Positions 8,937 through 20,700 of a stretch of 64,000 nt of DNA are shown here, one piece after another. A program made the translations under genes and the position numbers. This stretch comes from Aquidulcibacter paucihalophilus (GTDB lineage Bacteria; Pseudomonadota; Alphaproteobacteria; Caulobacterales; Caulobacteraceae). The notes below the pieces were generated by a model. The model worked only from the letters and a program-made list of their open reading frames with translations, was not told where the DNA came from and did not search any database. Within the stretch, counting starts at the first letter, position 1, and each line of letters starts with the position of its first letter. The stretch covers positions 2,530,501 through 2,594,500 of the forward strand of contig CP127384.1 of NCBI GenBank assembly GCA_030285985.1, written 5' to 3'.

Positions 8937-9407
8937 ATGACCCGCTCCCCGCTTCTCGCTCTCGCCCTGCTGTCCCTGACCGCCTGTAACAACTCGGGCA
9001 GCTACGACGGCGGCGAGCCGGCGACGGTGCAGGTCTCGGGAGCCGTCTGCCGTCCGACGCCGGTGGGCCGCCAGATGACCGGCTGCTATCTGACCCTGAC
9101 CAGTGCGACCGCAGACCGGCTGGTCAGCGTCGCCAGCCCTGACGCCAATCTGGTCCAGATCCACGAGAGCCGGATCGAGAGCGGCATGATGATGATGCGC
9201 GAACTCCGCGAGGGCCTGCCCCTTCCCGCGGGTGAGACCGTGGCCCTTGCGCCGGGCGGCAATCACCTGATGCTGCTGGGGGTCAAGGAGCCGCTGGTGG
9301 CAGGAGATACAGTCGCCCTGACCCTGACGTTCGAGGCGTCACCGGCCGTCGAGGTGACCGCGACCGTCGGTCAACCTGCCCCGGCCGCTTCATCTGCACA
9401 GCCATAG
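8937..9407 (+). CDS. PCu(A)C-type periplasmic copper chaperone (lipoprotein)
   Basis: A 156-residue protein starting at ATG 8937. The signal MTRSPLLALALLSLTAC ends in a lipobox with Cys17. The mature domain has the PCu(A)C layout: GCYLTLTSATADRLVSVASP, then VQIHESRIESGMMMMRELREG (His76 and the Met cluster 84-87), LPLPAGETVALAPGGNHLMLLG (His110 and Met112). The spaced His, Met, His-x-Met set is the Cu(I)-binding motif. Proteins of this family deliver copper to cytochrome oxidase in the periplasm, and with cytochrome oxidase genes outside this window the target is inferred. Three Met residues add to the usual one. It lies 73 bases after pth and 18 bases before the next gene. Confidence 0.88.
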   Translation: MTRSPLLALALLSLTACNNSGSYDGGEPATVQVSGAVCRPTPVGRQMTGCYLTLTSATADRLVSVASPDANLVQIHESRIESGMMMMRELREGLPLPAGETVALAPGGNHLMLLGVKEPLVAGDTVALTLTFEASPAVEVTATVGQPAPAASSAQP

Positions 9408-9425
9408 AATAGAGAGGATATCAGC

Positions 9426-10247
9426 GTGCTTGTTTCGAACCGTCGAACCGCCTTGCTGATGGGCTTTCTGGCCGCCCTCTATCCGGCCTCGGCCATCGCA
9501 CAGGACTCCCGCGAGCCCGTCGAACCCGACCACACCATGGACGACATTCCCCCCTCCTGGTCGAAACCCGACCAGATCGCGATGCTGGCCTATCCGGGGA
9601 TGACCCTGCTCGACCTCGTCGGGCCCCAGTACATGTTCGCCTCGCTGCTGGGAGCGACAGTTCACATTGTCGGCCGGAACCTTGAGCCGGTGACCACCGA
9701 CACCGGGGTCACCATCCTGCCGACAACGACCTTCGACGCCTGTCCCGCCGATCTGACAGTCCTGTTCGCGCCGGGAGGGACGGCAGGGACACTTCAGGCC
9801 ATGGCCGATCCTGCCACCCGGGCCTTTGTCTCCGATCGCGGCTCGCGCGCGGCCTGGGTGACGTCCGTCTGCACCGGATCAATGATCCTGGGGGCCGCAG
9901 GCCTCCTTGACGGCTTCCGGGCGACATCACACTGGATCGCCAAGCCCCATCTGGCGACCTTCGGGGCGGTGCCGACGGACGGTCGCGTCGTGCGGGACAG
10001 AAACCGGATCACGGGGGGCGGTGTGACCGCAGGGCTGGATTTCGGGCTGGAGCTGATCGCCCTGCTCCGCGATCCGACCTATGCCCAGGCCGTACAGTTG
10101 ATGTGCGAATATGACCCCGACCCGCCGTTCCGGTCCGGCTCGCCCGCGACCGCAGACCCGGCGGTCGTCCAGATCGTATCGGGCATGTTCGAGGGATTTT
10201 CGCAGCAACTGGGCAATGTTGCGACCGGGTTGGCTGCACGGACCTGA
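9426..10247 (+). CDS. Secreted DJ-1/PfpI superfamily protein (isonitrile hydratase-like)
   Basis: A 273-residue protein with an N-terminal signal peptide (residues 1-25, cleavage likely after AIA, before Gln26). From residue 48 on it is a complete DJ-1/PfpI domain: IAMLAYPGMTLLDLVGP, VHIVGRNLEPVTTDTGV, LTVLFAPGGTAGT, and the nucleophile elbow WVTSVCTGSMILGAAGLL with Cys149. ATSHWIAKPHLATFGAVP and RITGGGVTAGLDFGLELIA follow, as in isonitrile hydratase (InhA) and the DJ-1 part of AraC-type regulators. Members are normally cytosolic, so export is unusual. The substrate is unknown. It follows the copper-chaperone gene by 18 bases, probably in one transcript. Confidence 0.85.
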   Translation: MLVSNRRTALLMGFLAALYPASAIAQDSREPVEPDHTMDDIPPSWSKPDQIAMLAYPGMTLLDLVGPQYMFASLLGATVHIVGRNLEPVTTDTGVTILPTTTFDACPADLTVLFAPGGTAGTLQAMADPATRAFVSDRGSRAAWVTSVCTGSMILGAAGLLDGFRATSHWIAKPHLATFGAVPTDGRVVRDRNRITGGGVTAGLDFGLELIALLRDPTYAQAVQLMCEYDPDPPFRSGSPATADPAVVQIVSGMFEGFSQQLGNVATGLAART

Positions 10248-10310
10248 CAAACGCGTCCTGAGGGTCTAAAGGCTCGCGCCTCACGAAGCCCCGCCGGATT
10301 CCAGAACCCC

Positions 10311-11405
10311 ATGGCCCTGAAAGTCGCGATCGTCGGCCTGCCCAACGTCGGCAAGTCCACCCTGTTCAACGCCCTGACCAAGACGGCGGCGGCGCAGGCC
10401 GCCAACTATCCGTTCTGCACCATCGAGCCCAATACGGGTGACGTGGCCGTGCCCGAGCCCCGGCTGGAGGCCCTGGCGGCCATCGCGGGCTCGAAGGAGA
10501 TCATCCCGTCGCGGATCACCTTCGTCGACATCGCCGGCCTGGTGCGTGGCGCATCCAAGGGCGAGGGCCTGGGCAACCAGTTCCTGGCCAACATCCGCGA
10601 CTGCGACGCCGTGGCCTTCGTGGCCCGTTGCTTCGTCGATGACGACATCACCCACGTCGAGAACCGCATCGACCCGATCTCGGACCTCGAGATCATCGAG
10701 ACCGAACTGATGCTGGCCGACCTCGAAAGCCTCGAGAAGCGCGTCGTCAACGTCGAGAAGAAGGCCAAGGGCGGCGACAAGGACGCCCAGCAGACCCTGC
10801 GCCTGATCAACATGGCCCTGGCACCCCTGCGCGCCGGCAAGCCCGCGCGCGTGGTCCAGGTCGACAAGGAGGATCAGAAGGCCTGGCACATGCTGCAACT
10901 GCTGACCTCCCTGCCCGCCCTCTATGTCTCCAATGTCGACGAGAACTCGGCCGACAAGGGCAATGAACTGTCCGACGCGGTCGCCGCCCGCGCCGCCCAG
11001 GACAATGCCAAGGCCGTGGTCATCTCGGCCAAGATCGATTCCGAACTGGCCGTGCTGGACGAGGCCGAACAGGCCGAATTCCTTGAGAGCCTCGGTCTGG
11101 CCGAACCGGGCCTGAACCGCCTGATCCGCGAGGCCTACGCCCTGCTGGGCCTACAGTCCTATTTCACCGTGGGCCCCAAGGAGGCGCGCGCCTGGACCAT
11201 TCCGATCGGCGCCACGGCCCCTCAGGCGGCGGGCGTGATCCATACCGATTTCGAGAAGGGCTTCATCCGCGCAGAGACCATCGCCTTCGAGGACTTCGTC
11301 GAGCTCAAGGGCGAGGCCGGTGCCCGCGCGGCGGGCAAGCTGCGCGCCGAGGGCAAGCCCTATGTCGTCAAGGACGGCGACGTGATGAACTTCCTGTTCA
11401 ACTAG
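10311..11405 (+). CDS. ychF: Redox-regulated ribosome-binding ATPase YchF
   Basis: A 364-residue OBG-family P-loop protein. GLPNVGKST (residues 9-17) is the phosphate-binding loop, DIAGLVRGASKGEGLGNQFL is the G3 region with the family's extended switch, and YVSNVDENS replaces the usual NKxD, as expected for a protein that prefers ATP. The C-terminus holds the TGS domain (FTVGPKEARAWTIPIGATAPQAAGVIHTDF, then FIRAETIAFEDF and GKPYVVKDGDVMNFLFN). YchF binds ribosomes and is linked to stress responses. Its stop codon overlaps the stop of the opposing gene within CTAG at 11402-11405. Confidence 0.97.
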   Translation: MALKVAIVGLPNVGKSTLFNALTKTAAAQAANYPFCTIEPNTGDVAVPEPRLEALAAIAGSKEIIPSRITFVDIAGLVRGASKGEGLGNQFLANIRDCDAVAFVARCFVDDDITHVENRIDPISDLEIIETELMLADLESLEKRVVNVEKKAKGGDKDAQQTLRLINMALAPLRAGKPARVVQVDKEDQKAWHMLQLLTSLPALYVSNVDENSADKGNELSDAVAARAAQDNAKAVVISAKIDSELAVLDEAEQAEFLESLGLAEPGLNRLIREAYALLGLQSYFTVGPKEARAWTIPIGATAPQAAGVIHTDFEKGFIRAETIAFEDFVELKGEAGARAAGKLRAEGKPYVVKDGDVMNFLFN

Positions 11406-11893
11406 GGAGCCGGCACCGGGAGTGTAGCGGCGGCCGGCGTGGGACACCGCGCCAGGCTGATAACCGCATTGTTCCGGTTCAGCCAGGTCAGGCGCATGCT
11501 GTCACCCTGCACCGCCATCCGGATCCGTTCGCTCGAGGTCTGGCCTTCAGAGGCGCAGGCCAGCACCGCCTCATAGCCGTCCGCGACCTGGCTGATCGAC
11601 AGGATACCGCAACTGTTCTCATAGCCCTCGAACCGGGTGGTGGTGATCTCGATGGGCCGTTCGGGTCCCTGAGGGTTGGCGCACCAGGCCGCATTGGCGG
11701 CCCAGCGGCCGACGAAGGTCTGCGGCCCTGACCCCGGCATGATGGAGCCGACGCCCGGCGGAGGTGTCGGTGCAGGGGCTTCAGCCTCCGGCGTGTCGAT
11801 CGGCGCGGCCGGATCGGTCGGCGCATTGATCTCCGACTGCCCGCAGCCGGCGAGGACAAAAACGACAAGGATGAGGAAGCGAAATGAGGTCAT
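11402..11893 (-). CDS. Small uncharacterised lipoprotein
   Basis: A 163-residue protein. The signal MTSFRFLILVVFVLAGC has a clear lipobox (LAGC, Cys17), followed by an Ala/Pro/Thr-rich linker to about residue 55. The folded part begins FVGRWAANAAWCANPQGPERPIEITTTRFEGYENSCGI and ends in a Pro-rich tail. The motif of FxGRWA, a cysteine pair and repeated short beta strands recalls small periplasmic proteins of the DUF3617 or lipocalin-like kind, but I cannot assign it. It converges on ychF, sharing the tetramer CTAG. Confidence 0.65.
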   Translation of the reverse strand: MTSFRFLILVVFVLAGCGQSEINAPTDPAAPIDTPEAEAPAPTPPPGVGSIMPGSGPQTFVGRWAANAAWCANPQGPERPIEITTTRFEGYENSCGILSISQVADGYEAVLACASEGQTSSERIRMAVQGDSMRLTWLNRNNAVISLARCPTPAAATLPVPAP

Positions 11894-12023
11894 CGAACAG
11901 GAACGCCGTTCGGCCGTCGCGGCTCCGAACTTTCCCCCTCATCACGAATTCGCGGTCACGCTTGCATCGTCCGCGAGATTTTGCGACCGGTTCGCTTGTG
12001 TCGAGAACAAGGGGGCGTCCCGC

Positions 12024-12287
12024 ATGACTCAGAACACCAATCCATGGGCGAAACAGATCGATCCGCTGGCGCAGGACATCGCCGCGGTGCTCAGAAGCAT
12101 GGGCGGTTCAGCTCACCAGCGCGACGTCGTCCAGTGCATCGCCGCCATGAAGCGACAGCGCGGCGAGACCGTCGCCCAGGACCTCGCCCACAAGATCGTC
12201 GAGGCCTTCGAACGCTATCGCGACCTGTTCTTCAGACCCTTCGGCGAGGGCTCGATGCGCTGGGCCCTGCACCCCGGCGTCGCCTGA
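12024..12287 (+). CDS. Small winged-helix-like protein (paralogue of the gene at 22783)
   Basis: An 87-residue protein starting at ATG 12024. It has no signal peptide. The core (residues 14-80) reads DPLAQDIAAVLRSMGGSAHQ, then VVQCIAAMKRQRGETVAQDL, and ends FGEGSMRWALHPGVA. The pattern of helix, helix and a short beta turn resembles a winged-helix or HTH fold. Its length, helix spacing and the ending GEGSxRWAL closely match the protein at 22783-23145. Function is unknown; a DNA-binding role is inferred from the fold only. Its upstream neighbour is divergent (11893), so the 130-base gap must hold its promoter. Confidence 0.62.
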   Translation: MTQNTNPWAKQIDPLAQDIAAVLRSMGGSAHQRDVVQCIAAMKRQRGETVAQDLAHKIVEAFERYRDLFFRPFGEGSMRWALHPGVA

Positions 12288-12312
12288 CCCCTTGCTGAAA
12301 CCGGCCAACGAA

Positions 12313-12344
12313 AAGGCGCGCACCCCGCGAGGGATGCGCGCCTT
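12313..12344. terminator. Bidirectional hairpin terminator
   Basis: A perfect 10-bp stem (AAGGCGCGCA at 12313-12322 with TGCGCGCCTT at 12335-12344) and a 12-base loop lie between the convergent genes ending at 12287 and 12366. Four A residues precede the left arm, giving a U-run for the minus strand. Confidence 0.8.
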
Positions 12345-12365
12345 CGTCATTCAGGCCATCCGGTC

Positions 12366-12896
12366 CTAGAAGCGGCGGACGTAGCTCAGGCCGTAGGTGT
12401 CCAGCTCACCGCCGTTGTCGTCGGTGAAGTCGCGACGGGTCCAGTCGGCGCGGACTCCGTTCTGGTTGTCGAAGAAATAGTTGGCACCGGCGCCGTAGTT
12501 GACGCTCTCGCCGTCTTCGGTCGCGGTGAAACCCGCAACGTCAGCCTTGATCTGGGTCGTGCCGTAGCCGACGCGACCGAACAGTTCGAAATTCGGGCTG
12601 ATCGGCAGGGTGGCGACGCCATAGGCCGCGACGTCGTACTCATGGGACAGGTCGCCGGTCACGGCACCGACGGTGACGTCGTCGTCCTTGACGCCGAACG
12701 AGGCTTCACCCTCGACGCCGAAATACGGGGACATTTTGGCGGTCACCCGGCCGGTGATCGCGCCCAGGTCGGCGTCGTCGCCGTCCAGCACGGTGTAGCC
12801 CACCGAACCCGAAACCTGCGGGGAAGAGATGCTCTGGGCCATGGCCGGCGCGGCAATCAGAGTAAGCGCGGCGGTGGCGAGAAGAATGTTACGCAT
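12366..12896 (-). CDS. Outer-membrane beta-barrel protein, OmpA/opacity-porin-like
   Basis: A 176-residue protein with a signal peptide (MRNILLATAALTLIAAPAMAQ, cleavage after AMA). The mature part consists of alternating strands of aromatic and polar residues: VSGSVGYTVLDGDDA, GVEGEASFGVKDD, EYDVAAYGVATLPI, ELFGRVGYGTTQIKA, VNYGAGANYFFDNQNGVRADW and TYGLSYVRRF. The terminal Phe is the usual outer-membrane insertion signal. It fits the eight-stranded OmpA-like or opacity family (outer membrane beta-barrel, PF13505). Its ligand is unknown. Transcription ends at the hairpin at 12313-12344. Confidence 0.85.
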   Translation of the reverse strand: MRNILLATAALTLIAAPAMAQSISSPQVSGSVGYTVLDGDDADLGAITGRVTAKMSPYFGVEGEASFGVKDDDVTVGAVTGDLSHEYDVAAYGVATLPISPNFELFGRVGYGTTQIKADVAGFTATEDGESVNYGAGANYFFDNQNGVRADWTRRDFTDDNGGELDTYGLSYVRRF

Positions 12897-13079
12897 TGTT
12901 TCTTGTATCCTCTAGATGTGGTGACCGTCAGTCACCAGCCCCATCCAGCGAAACCCAAATGGGCCCTGAAAGGCGGCGTTCCAGAGGCGCGCTTTTACAT
13001 AACTACGACTGTGTGGCGCGAAGCACAGACCGCGTTACTTCAAGGATGACAGTTTTGTGGCGAGCCGGACAACGTTCGC

Positions 13080-15770
<2,691 letters not shown>

Positions 15771-15795
15771 CGCCTGATCCCTGAAGTCTCGTCTT

Positions 15796-15807
15796 GTCAG
15801 GCCTGAC
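15796..15807. promoter_or_regulatory. 12-bp perfect palindrome in the ppdK leader
   Basis: GTCAGGCCTGAC is its own reverse complement, 26 bases upstream of the ppdK ATG on the minus strand. Symmetry of this kind is typical of dimeric repressor sites. I know no specific regulator for it. Confidence 0.35.
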
Positions 15808-15908
15808 TAACGTGCTGCGCCCGCGAAGGCGAGGCCGGGGCTGTAACAAAGCGTGAGCGGATGTGGCGGTTCCGGGCTGCGGGGCATGAAGGCACCGCTG
15901 GTCGCTCC

Positions 15909-16059
15909 GTCTCCTCCCTGTTCGCGCAGCGAATGGGGAGGGGGACCGCGAAGCGGTGGAGGGGTGCCAAACGCGCTCCCTGCTTCGGCCCCTCCACCCC
16001 CCGCGCTGAGTCGCGCGGGCGGTCCCCCTCCCCATCGCCTGCGGCGACGGGGAGGAGAC
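15909..16059. repeat. Long imperfect palindrome, probable intergenic repeat element
   Basis: The 151 bases form two arms that match in reverse complement. Left: GTCTCCTCC, a small hairpin GTTCGCGCAGCGAA, then TGGGGAGGGGGACCGC and GGTGGAGGGG. Right, read on the other strand: GTCTCCTCC, a different small hairpin, then TGGGGAGGGGGACCGC and GGTGGAGGGG. The central spacer is GC-rich. The element has no open reading frame of its own and lies between ppdK and the ccrM promoter. It can form a long RNA hairpin or a cruciform, so it may act as a transcription roadblock or as a mobile non-autonomous repeat. Confidence 0.7.
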
Positions 16060-16071
16060 AGTTCGTTCAAG

Positions 16072-17214
<1,143 letters not shown>

Positions 17215-17215
<1 letters not shown>

Positions 17216-17256
17216 CCGGAAACGGACACTGAAGCCCCTGTAAGGGTCCGGTTTTT
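17215..17256 (+). terminator. Putative terminator after ccrM
   Basis: ACCGGA (17215-17220) pairs with TCCGGT (17247-17252); CGGAC at 17223-17227 and GTCCG at 17246-17250 offer a competing pairing. TTTTT follows (17252-17256). The stem starts at the last base of the ccrM stop codon. Confidence 0.5.
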
Positions 17257-17349
17257 CACGGGAAAAATCCCCGTTCCGGGAACTTCGCGCCCATCAAACG
17301 GTTGCTGATCCGGCGCCTCGCCTCCCCGCGAGCGCCGGGAGCCTCGACC

Positions 17350-18465
17350 ATGAAGATCGCGCAAGTCACGCCGCTGTACGAAGCCGTGCCGCCGAAACTC
17401 TACGGGGGGACCGAGCGGGTTGTCGCCCATCTGACCGACGCCCTCGTCGATCTGGGCCACGACGTCACCCTCTTCGCCAGCGCCGACGCCCGGACCCGGG
17501 CGCGGCTGGTGCCGGTCCGGGATCAGGCGATCCGGCTGGACCCGGCTCCGCTGAAGTCCGACCTCGCGGCCCACATGACCCTGCTGTCGGAGGTGCTGAA
17601 ACGCGCCGACGACTTCGATGTGATCCATTTCCACACCGACATGGTCCATTTCCCGTTCTTCTCGCGCTGCGCCGACAAGACCATCACGACCCTGCACGGG
17701 CGGCTGGACATGAAGGACATCGGCGAGGTCTACGGGCGCTGGCCCGACTTCGGCCTCGTCTCGATCTCCGACGACCAGCGCAGGCCCCTGCCGCTGGTCA
17801 ACTGGAAGGCCACGGTACACCACGGCATGCCCGGCGAGCTGTACCAGTTCTCCCCGAAGTCGGCGGGCTATCTCGCCTTCCTCGGTCGCATCTCGCCGGA
17901 GAAGCGGCCCGACCGCGCCATCGAGATCGCCACCAAACTGAACCGGCCCCTCAAGATCGCGGCCAAGGTCGATGCGGCGGACAAGGTCTATTGGGAGACG
18001 GTGATCCGCCCCCTGGTCGAAGGCAATCCGCTGATCGAATTCGTCGGCGAGATCGGCGACCACCAGAAGTCCGCCTTCCTGGGCGGCGCGGATGCCCTGC
18101 TGTTCCCAATCGACTGGCCCGAGCCCTTCGGCCTGGTGATGATCGAGGCCATGGCCTGCGGCACGCCCGTGGTGGCCTTCCGCTGCGGCTCGACGCCCGA
18201 GGTGATCGAGGACGGCGAGACCGGCTTCCTCGTGGACACGCTGGAACAGGCCGTTGCCGCGGCCGGTCGCGCGCACCTGCTGGATCGACATGCGATCCGC
18301 GCCCGGTTCGACCTGCGTTTCTCGGCCACGGCCATGGCGCGGCGCTATCTGGACGTCTACGGCGACCTGCTGGCGCGCCGTCCGTTCGCGGAAGAGGCGA
18401 TCGCCGATGTGGTGACATCCCTGCGTCCTGCCGAGGACCGGAGCTTCGCGGCCGCCAATCTCTGA
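17350..18465 (+). CDS. Glycosyltransferase family 4
   Basis: A 371-residue GT-B fold protein; I take ATG 17350 (MKIAQVTPLYEAVPP) rather than an upstream in-frame codon. LYGGTERVVAHLTDALVDLGHDVTLFAS is the donor-independent N-lobe motif of GT4 proteins. YLAFLGRISPEKRPDRAIEIA, LLFPIDWPEPFGLVMIEAMACGTPVVAF and GSTPEVIEDGETGFLV form the C-lobe nucleotide-sugar site, including the E-x7-E pair. No signal peptide is present, so it works in the cytoplasm. The acceptor is not identifiable. The next gene, a debranching-type glucosidase, is 88 bases on and on the same strand, so both may act on one glucan. It is not clearly linked with ccrM. Confidence 0.85.
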   Translation: MKIAQVTPLYEAVPPKLYGGTERVVAHLTDALVDLGHDVTLFASADARTRARLVPVRDQAIRLDPAPLKSDLAAHMTLLSEVLKRADDFDVIHFHTDMVHFPFFSRCADKTITTLHGRLDMKDIGEVYGRWPDFGLVSISDDQRRPLPLVNWKATVHHGMPGELYQFSPKSAGYLAFLGRISPEKRPDRAIEIATKLNRPLKIAAKVDAADKVYWETVIRPLVEGNPLIEFVGEIGDHQKSAFLGGADALLFPIDWPEPFGLVMIEAMACGTPVVAFRCGSTPEVIEDGETGFLVDTLEQAVAAAGRAHLLDRHAIRARFDLRFSATAMARRYLDVYGDLLARRPFAEEAIADVVTSLRPAEDRSFAAANL

Positions 18466-18552
18466 TCGCCCCCGGATGAACGGGTTGCGGCTCTCAAGCG
18501 TTCGCATCTGCACGCCAGCCTGACGCCGTCACGCCCGCCATCCGGAGCTCTC

Positions 18553-20700
18553 ATGGACGACGCCTATTCGGTCCACACCACCGCCACCGAATCCGGTGAG
18601 GCGGACGGCCTCGAAAGGCTATTGGCCCTGAAAGACGGCGACACCTTCCTGGTGGCGGACGGCTGGGGCGACCTGAAGGGCGGGGCCGACGGCCTGTTCG
18701 TCAACGACACGCGAGTCCTCTCGCGCCTTGTCCTGACCGTCGGGAAGGCGCGGCCGTCCTTGCTGAGTTCGGGCGTCAGCCAGGACAACGTCTACTTCAC
18801 CTGCCACTCGACCAACCGGCCGCTGCCGCCGATGGGCGGGCGCTCGGCACCGGCGGGCGTGCTGCACATCGAGCGGCGCCGGTTCGTGCGTGAGCAACGA
18901 ATGTTCGAGCGGGTCCGCATGGCCAACCACGGCGTCGAGGACGTGCTGCTGCCCCTGTCCTTCGACTTCGGCGCCGACTTCGCCGACATCTTCCAGGTCC
19001 GCGGCACCTTGCGCGAGAAGCGGGGGACCGCCGAAGCGCCCGCACACGACGGCCGCCGCGTGACCTTCGCCTATACCGGACTGGACGGGGTCCGGCGCAC
19101 CAGTTGCCTCGCCTTTTCCGAACCGCCCGCGCGGCTGACGGGGTCGCACGCCGACTTCATGTTCAGCCTGCCCAGGGGCAAGCGCTGCGACCTGTACATC
19201 GAGTGCGGCCCGGATCGCTGCGAGCAACCCGAAGAGGCGCATTACCGGCTGAATGCCTTGCAGGCGCGGCTGGCCATGCGCAACCGCCGGCGGCGCGGTG
19301 CCTCGCTCAGGGGCCCACGCAGCCCGCGCTTCAACGACTGGCTGGACCAGAGCCGCGCCGACGTGGCCCTGCTGACCACCGACCTGCCGACCGGCCCCTA
19401 TCCCTATGCCGGCGTGCCGTGGTTCTCGACGCCGTTCGGCCGGGACGGGATCATCACCGCCTGGCAGATGCTGTGGCTGGACCCGTCCCTCGCCAAGGGT
19501 GTGCTGACCTATCTCGCCCTGCGACAGGCGACCGGGGTCTCGGCCTTCCAGGATTCCGCCCCGGGCAAGATCATGCACGAGACCCGCGGCGGCGAGATGA
19601 GCGCCCTCGGCGAGGTACCGTTCGGCCTCTACTACGGGGGTGTCGACACCACCTGCCTGTTCGTGGCCCTGGCCGGGGCCTATGCGCGGCGCACCGGCGA
19701 TTTCGCGCTGATCCGCCGCCTCTGGCCCAATCTGATCGCCGCGGTCGGCTGGATGAAGACCCACGGCGATTTCAACGGCGACGGCCTGATCAGCTATCAG
19801 CGCGGGGCCGAAACGGGCCTGTCCAACCAGGGCTGGAAGGACTCCGAGGACTCCATCTTCCACACCGACGGTCGCTTCCCGAAGGGGCCGATCGCCCTGC
19901 TGGAGGTGCAGGGCTACGCCTATGCCGCCTGGCAGGCGATGGCCGAACTGGCGGCGGCGACGGGCGATGACCGGCAGGCGGAATGGGCGGCGCAGGCCGA
20001 GCGGGTCCGCGTCCTCGTCGAGGACCGGTTCTGGATGGAGGAGGAAGGTTTCTACGCCATTGCCCTGGACGGTGACGGGGCCCAATGCCGGTCGATCGGC
20101 TCCAACGCGGGCCATCTGCTGTTCACCGGCCTGCCGTCGGCGGAGCGGGCGAAGCGGGTGACCAAACGGCTGCTGGGAGCCGAGTTCCGCTCGGGCTGGG
20201 GCATCCGGACCCTCGCGACCGGCCAGGCCCGGTTCAATCCGATGAGCTATCACAACGGCTCGGTCTGGCCGCACGACACAGCCATGGCGGCGGCGGGCAT
20301 GGCCCGCTACGGCGAACGCCGCGCCGTGTCCCTGCTGCTGGGCGAAATCTATGCCTCCGCCACACATTTCCACATGCGTCTGCCCGAACTGTTCTGCGGC
20401 TTCGAGCGCCTGCCAGGTGAGCCGCCGATCGCCTATCCGGTCGCCTGCCTGCCCCAGGCCTGGGCGGCGGGGTCCGTGTTCCTGATGCTGCAGTCGGCGC
20501 TGGGCATCCGCATCGATGCGGTCGCGGGGACGGTGGAGATCGACGACCCGATCCTGCCCGCGGGCATCGACCGGTTGAACGTCACCAATCTGCAGGTCGG
20601 CGACGGGGTCGTGGATCTGGCGTTCCAGCAGGTGGGGAAGCACACGGTGGTCATCCCTCAGCGCCGCCAGGGAACGGTCTCGGTACGGACCGTCGGCTAG
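18553..20700 (+). CDS. Amylo-alpha-1,6-glucosidase / glycogen-debranching-type protein
   Basis: A 715-residue protein. Residues 1 to about 210 form the glycogen-debranching N-terminal domain: LERLLALKDGDTFLVADGWGD, GLFVNDTRVLSRLVL and the repeated ERRRFVREQRMFERVRMAN. The remainder is an (alpha/alpha)6 barrel with PYAGVPWFSTPFGRDGIITAWQMLW, APGKIMHETRGGEMSALGEVPFGLYY, TGLSNQGWKDSEDSI, containing the acidic catalytic residues of the family, and YHNGSVWPHDTAMAAAGMARYGE. Members hydrolyse alpha-1,6 branches or related glucosidic bonds. No signal peptide. It is often paired with a GT4 gene, as here. It shares CTAG (20697-20700) with the opposing mutY. Confidence 0.88.
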   Translation: MDDAYSVHTTATESGEADGLERLLALKDGDTFLVADGWGDLKGGADGLFVNDTRVLSRLVLTVGKARPSLLSSGVSQDNVYFTCHSTNRPLPPMGGRSAPAGVLHIERRRFVREQRMFERVRMANHGVEDVLLPLSFDFGADFADIFQVRGTLREKRGTAEAPAHDGRRVTFAYTGLDGVRRTSCLAFSEPPARLTGSHADFMFSLPRGKRCDLYIECGPDRCEQPEEAHYRLNALQARLAMRNRRRRGASLRGPRSPRFNDWLDQSRADVALLTTDLPTGPYPYAGVPWFSTPFGRDGIITAWQMLWLDPSLAKGVLTYLALRQATGVSAFQDSAPGKIMHETRGGEMSALGEVPFGLYYGGVDTTCLFVALAGAYARRTGDFALIRRLWPNLIAAVGWMKTHGDFNGDGLISYQRGAETGLSNQGWKDSEDSIFHTDGRFPKGPIALLEVQGYAYAAWQAMAELAAATGDDRQAEWAAQAERVRVLVEDRFWMEEEGFYAIALDGDGAQCRSIGSNAGHLLFTGLPSAERAKRVTKRLLGAEFRSGWGIRTLATGQARFNPMSYHNGSVWPHDTAMAAAGMARYGERRAVSLLLGEIYASATHFHMRLPELFCGFERLPGEPPIAYPVACLPQAWAAGSVFLMLQSALGIRIDAVAGTVEIDDPILPAGIDRLNVTNLQVGDGVVDLAFQQVGKHTVVIPQRRQGTVSVRTVG

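Noticed and set aside
18619..20643. A 674-residue open frame on the minus strand opposite the debranching enzyme
   Set aside because: Composition typical of antisense frames, and the plus-strand gene has all its family motifs.
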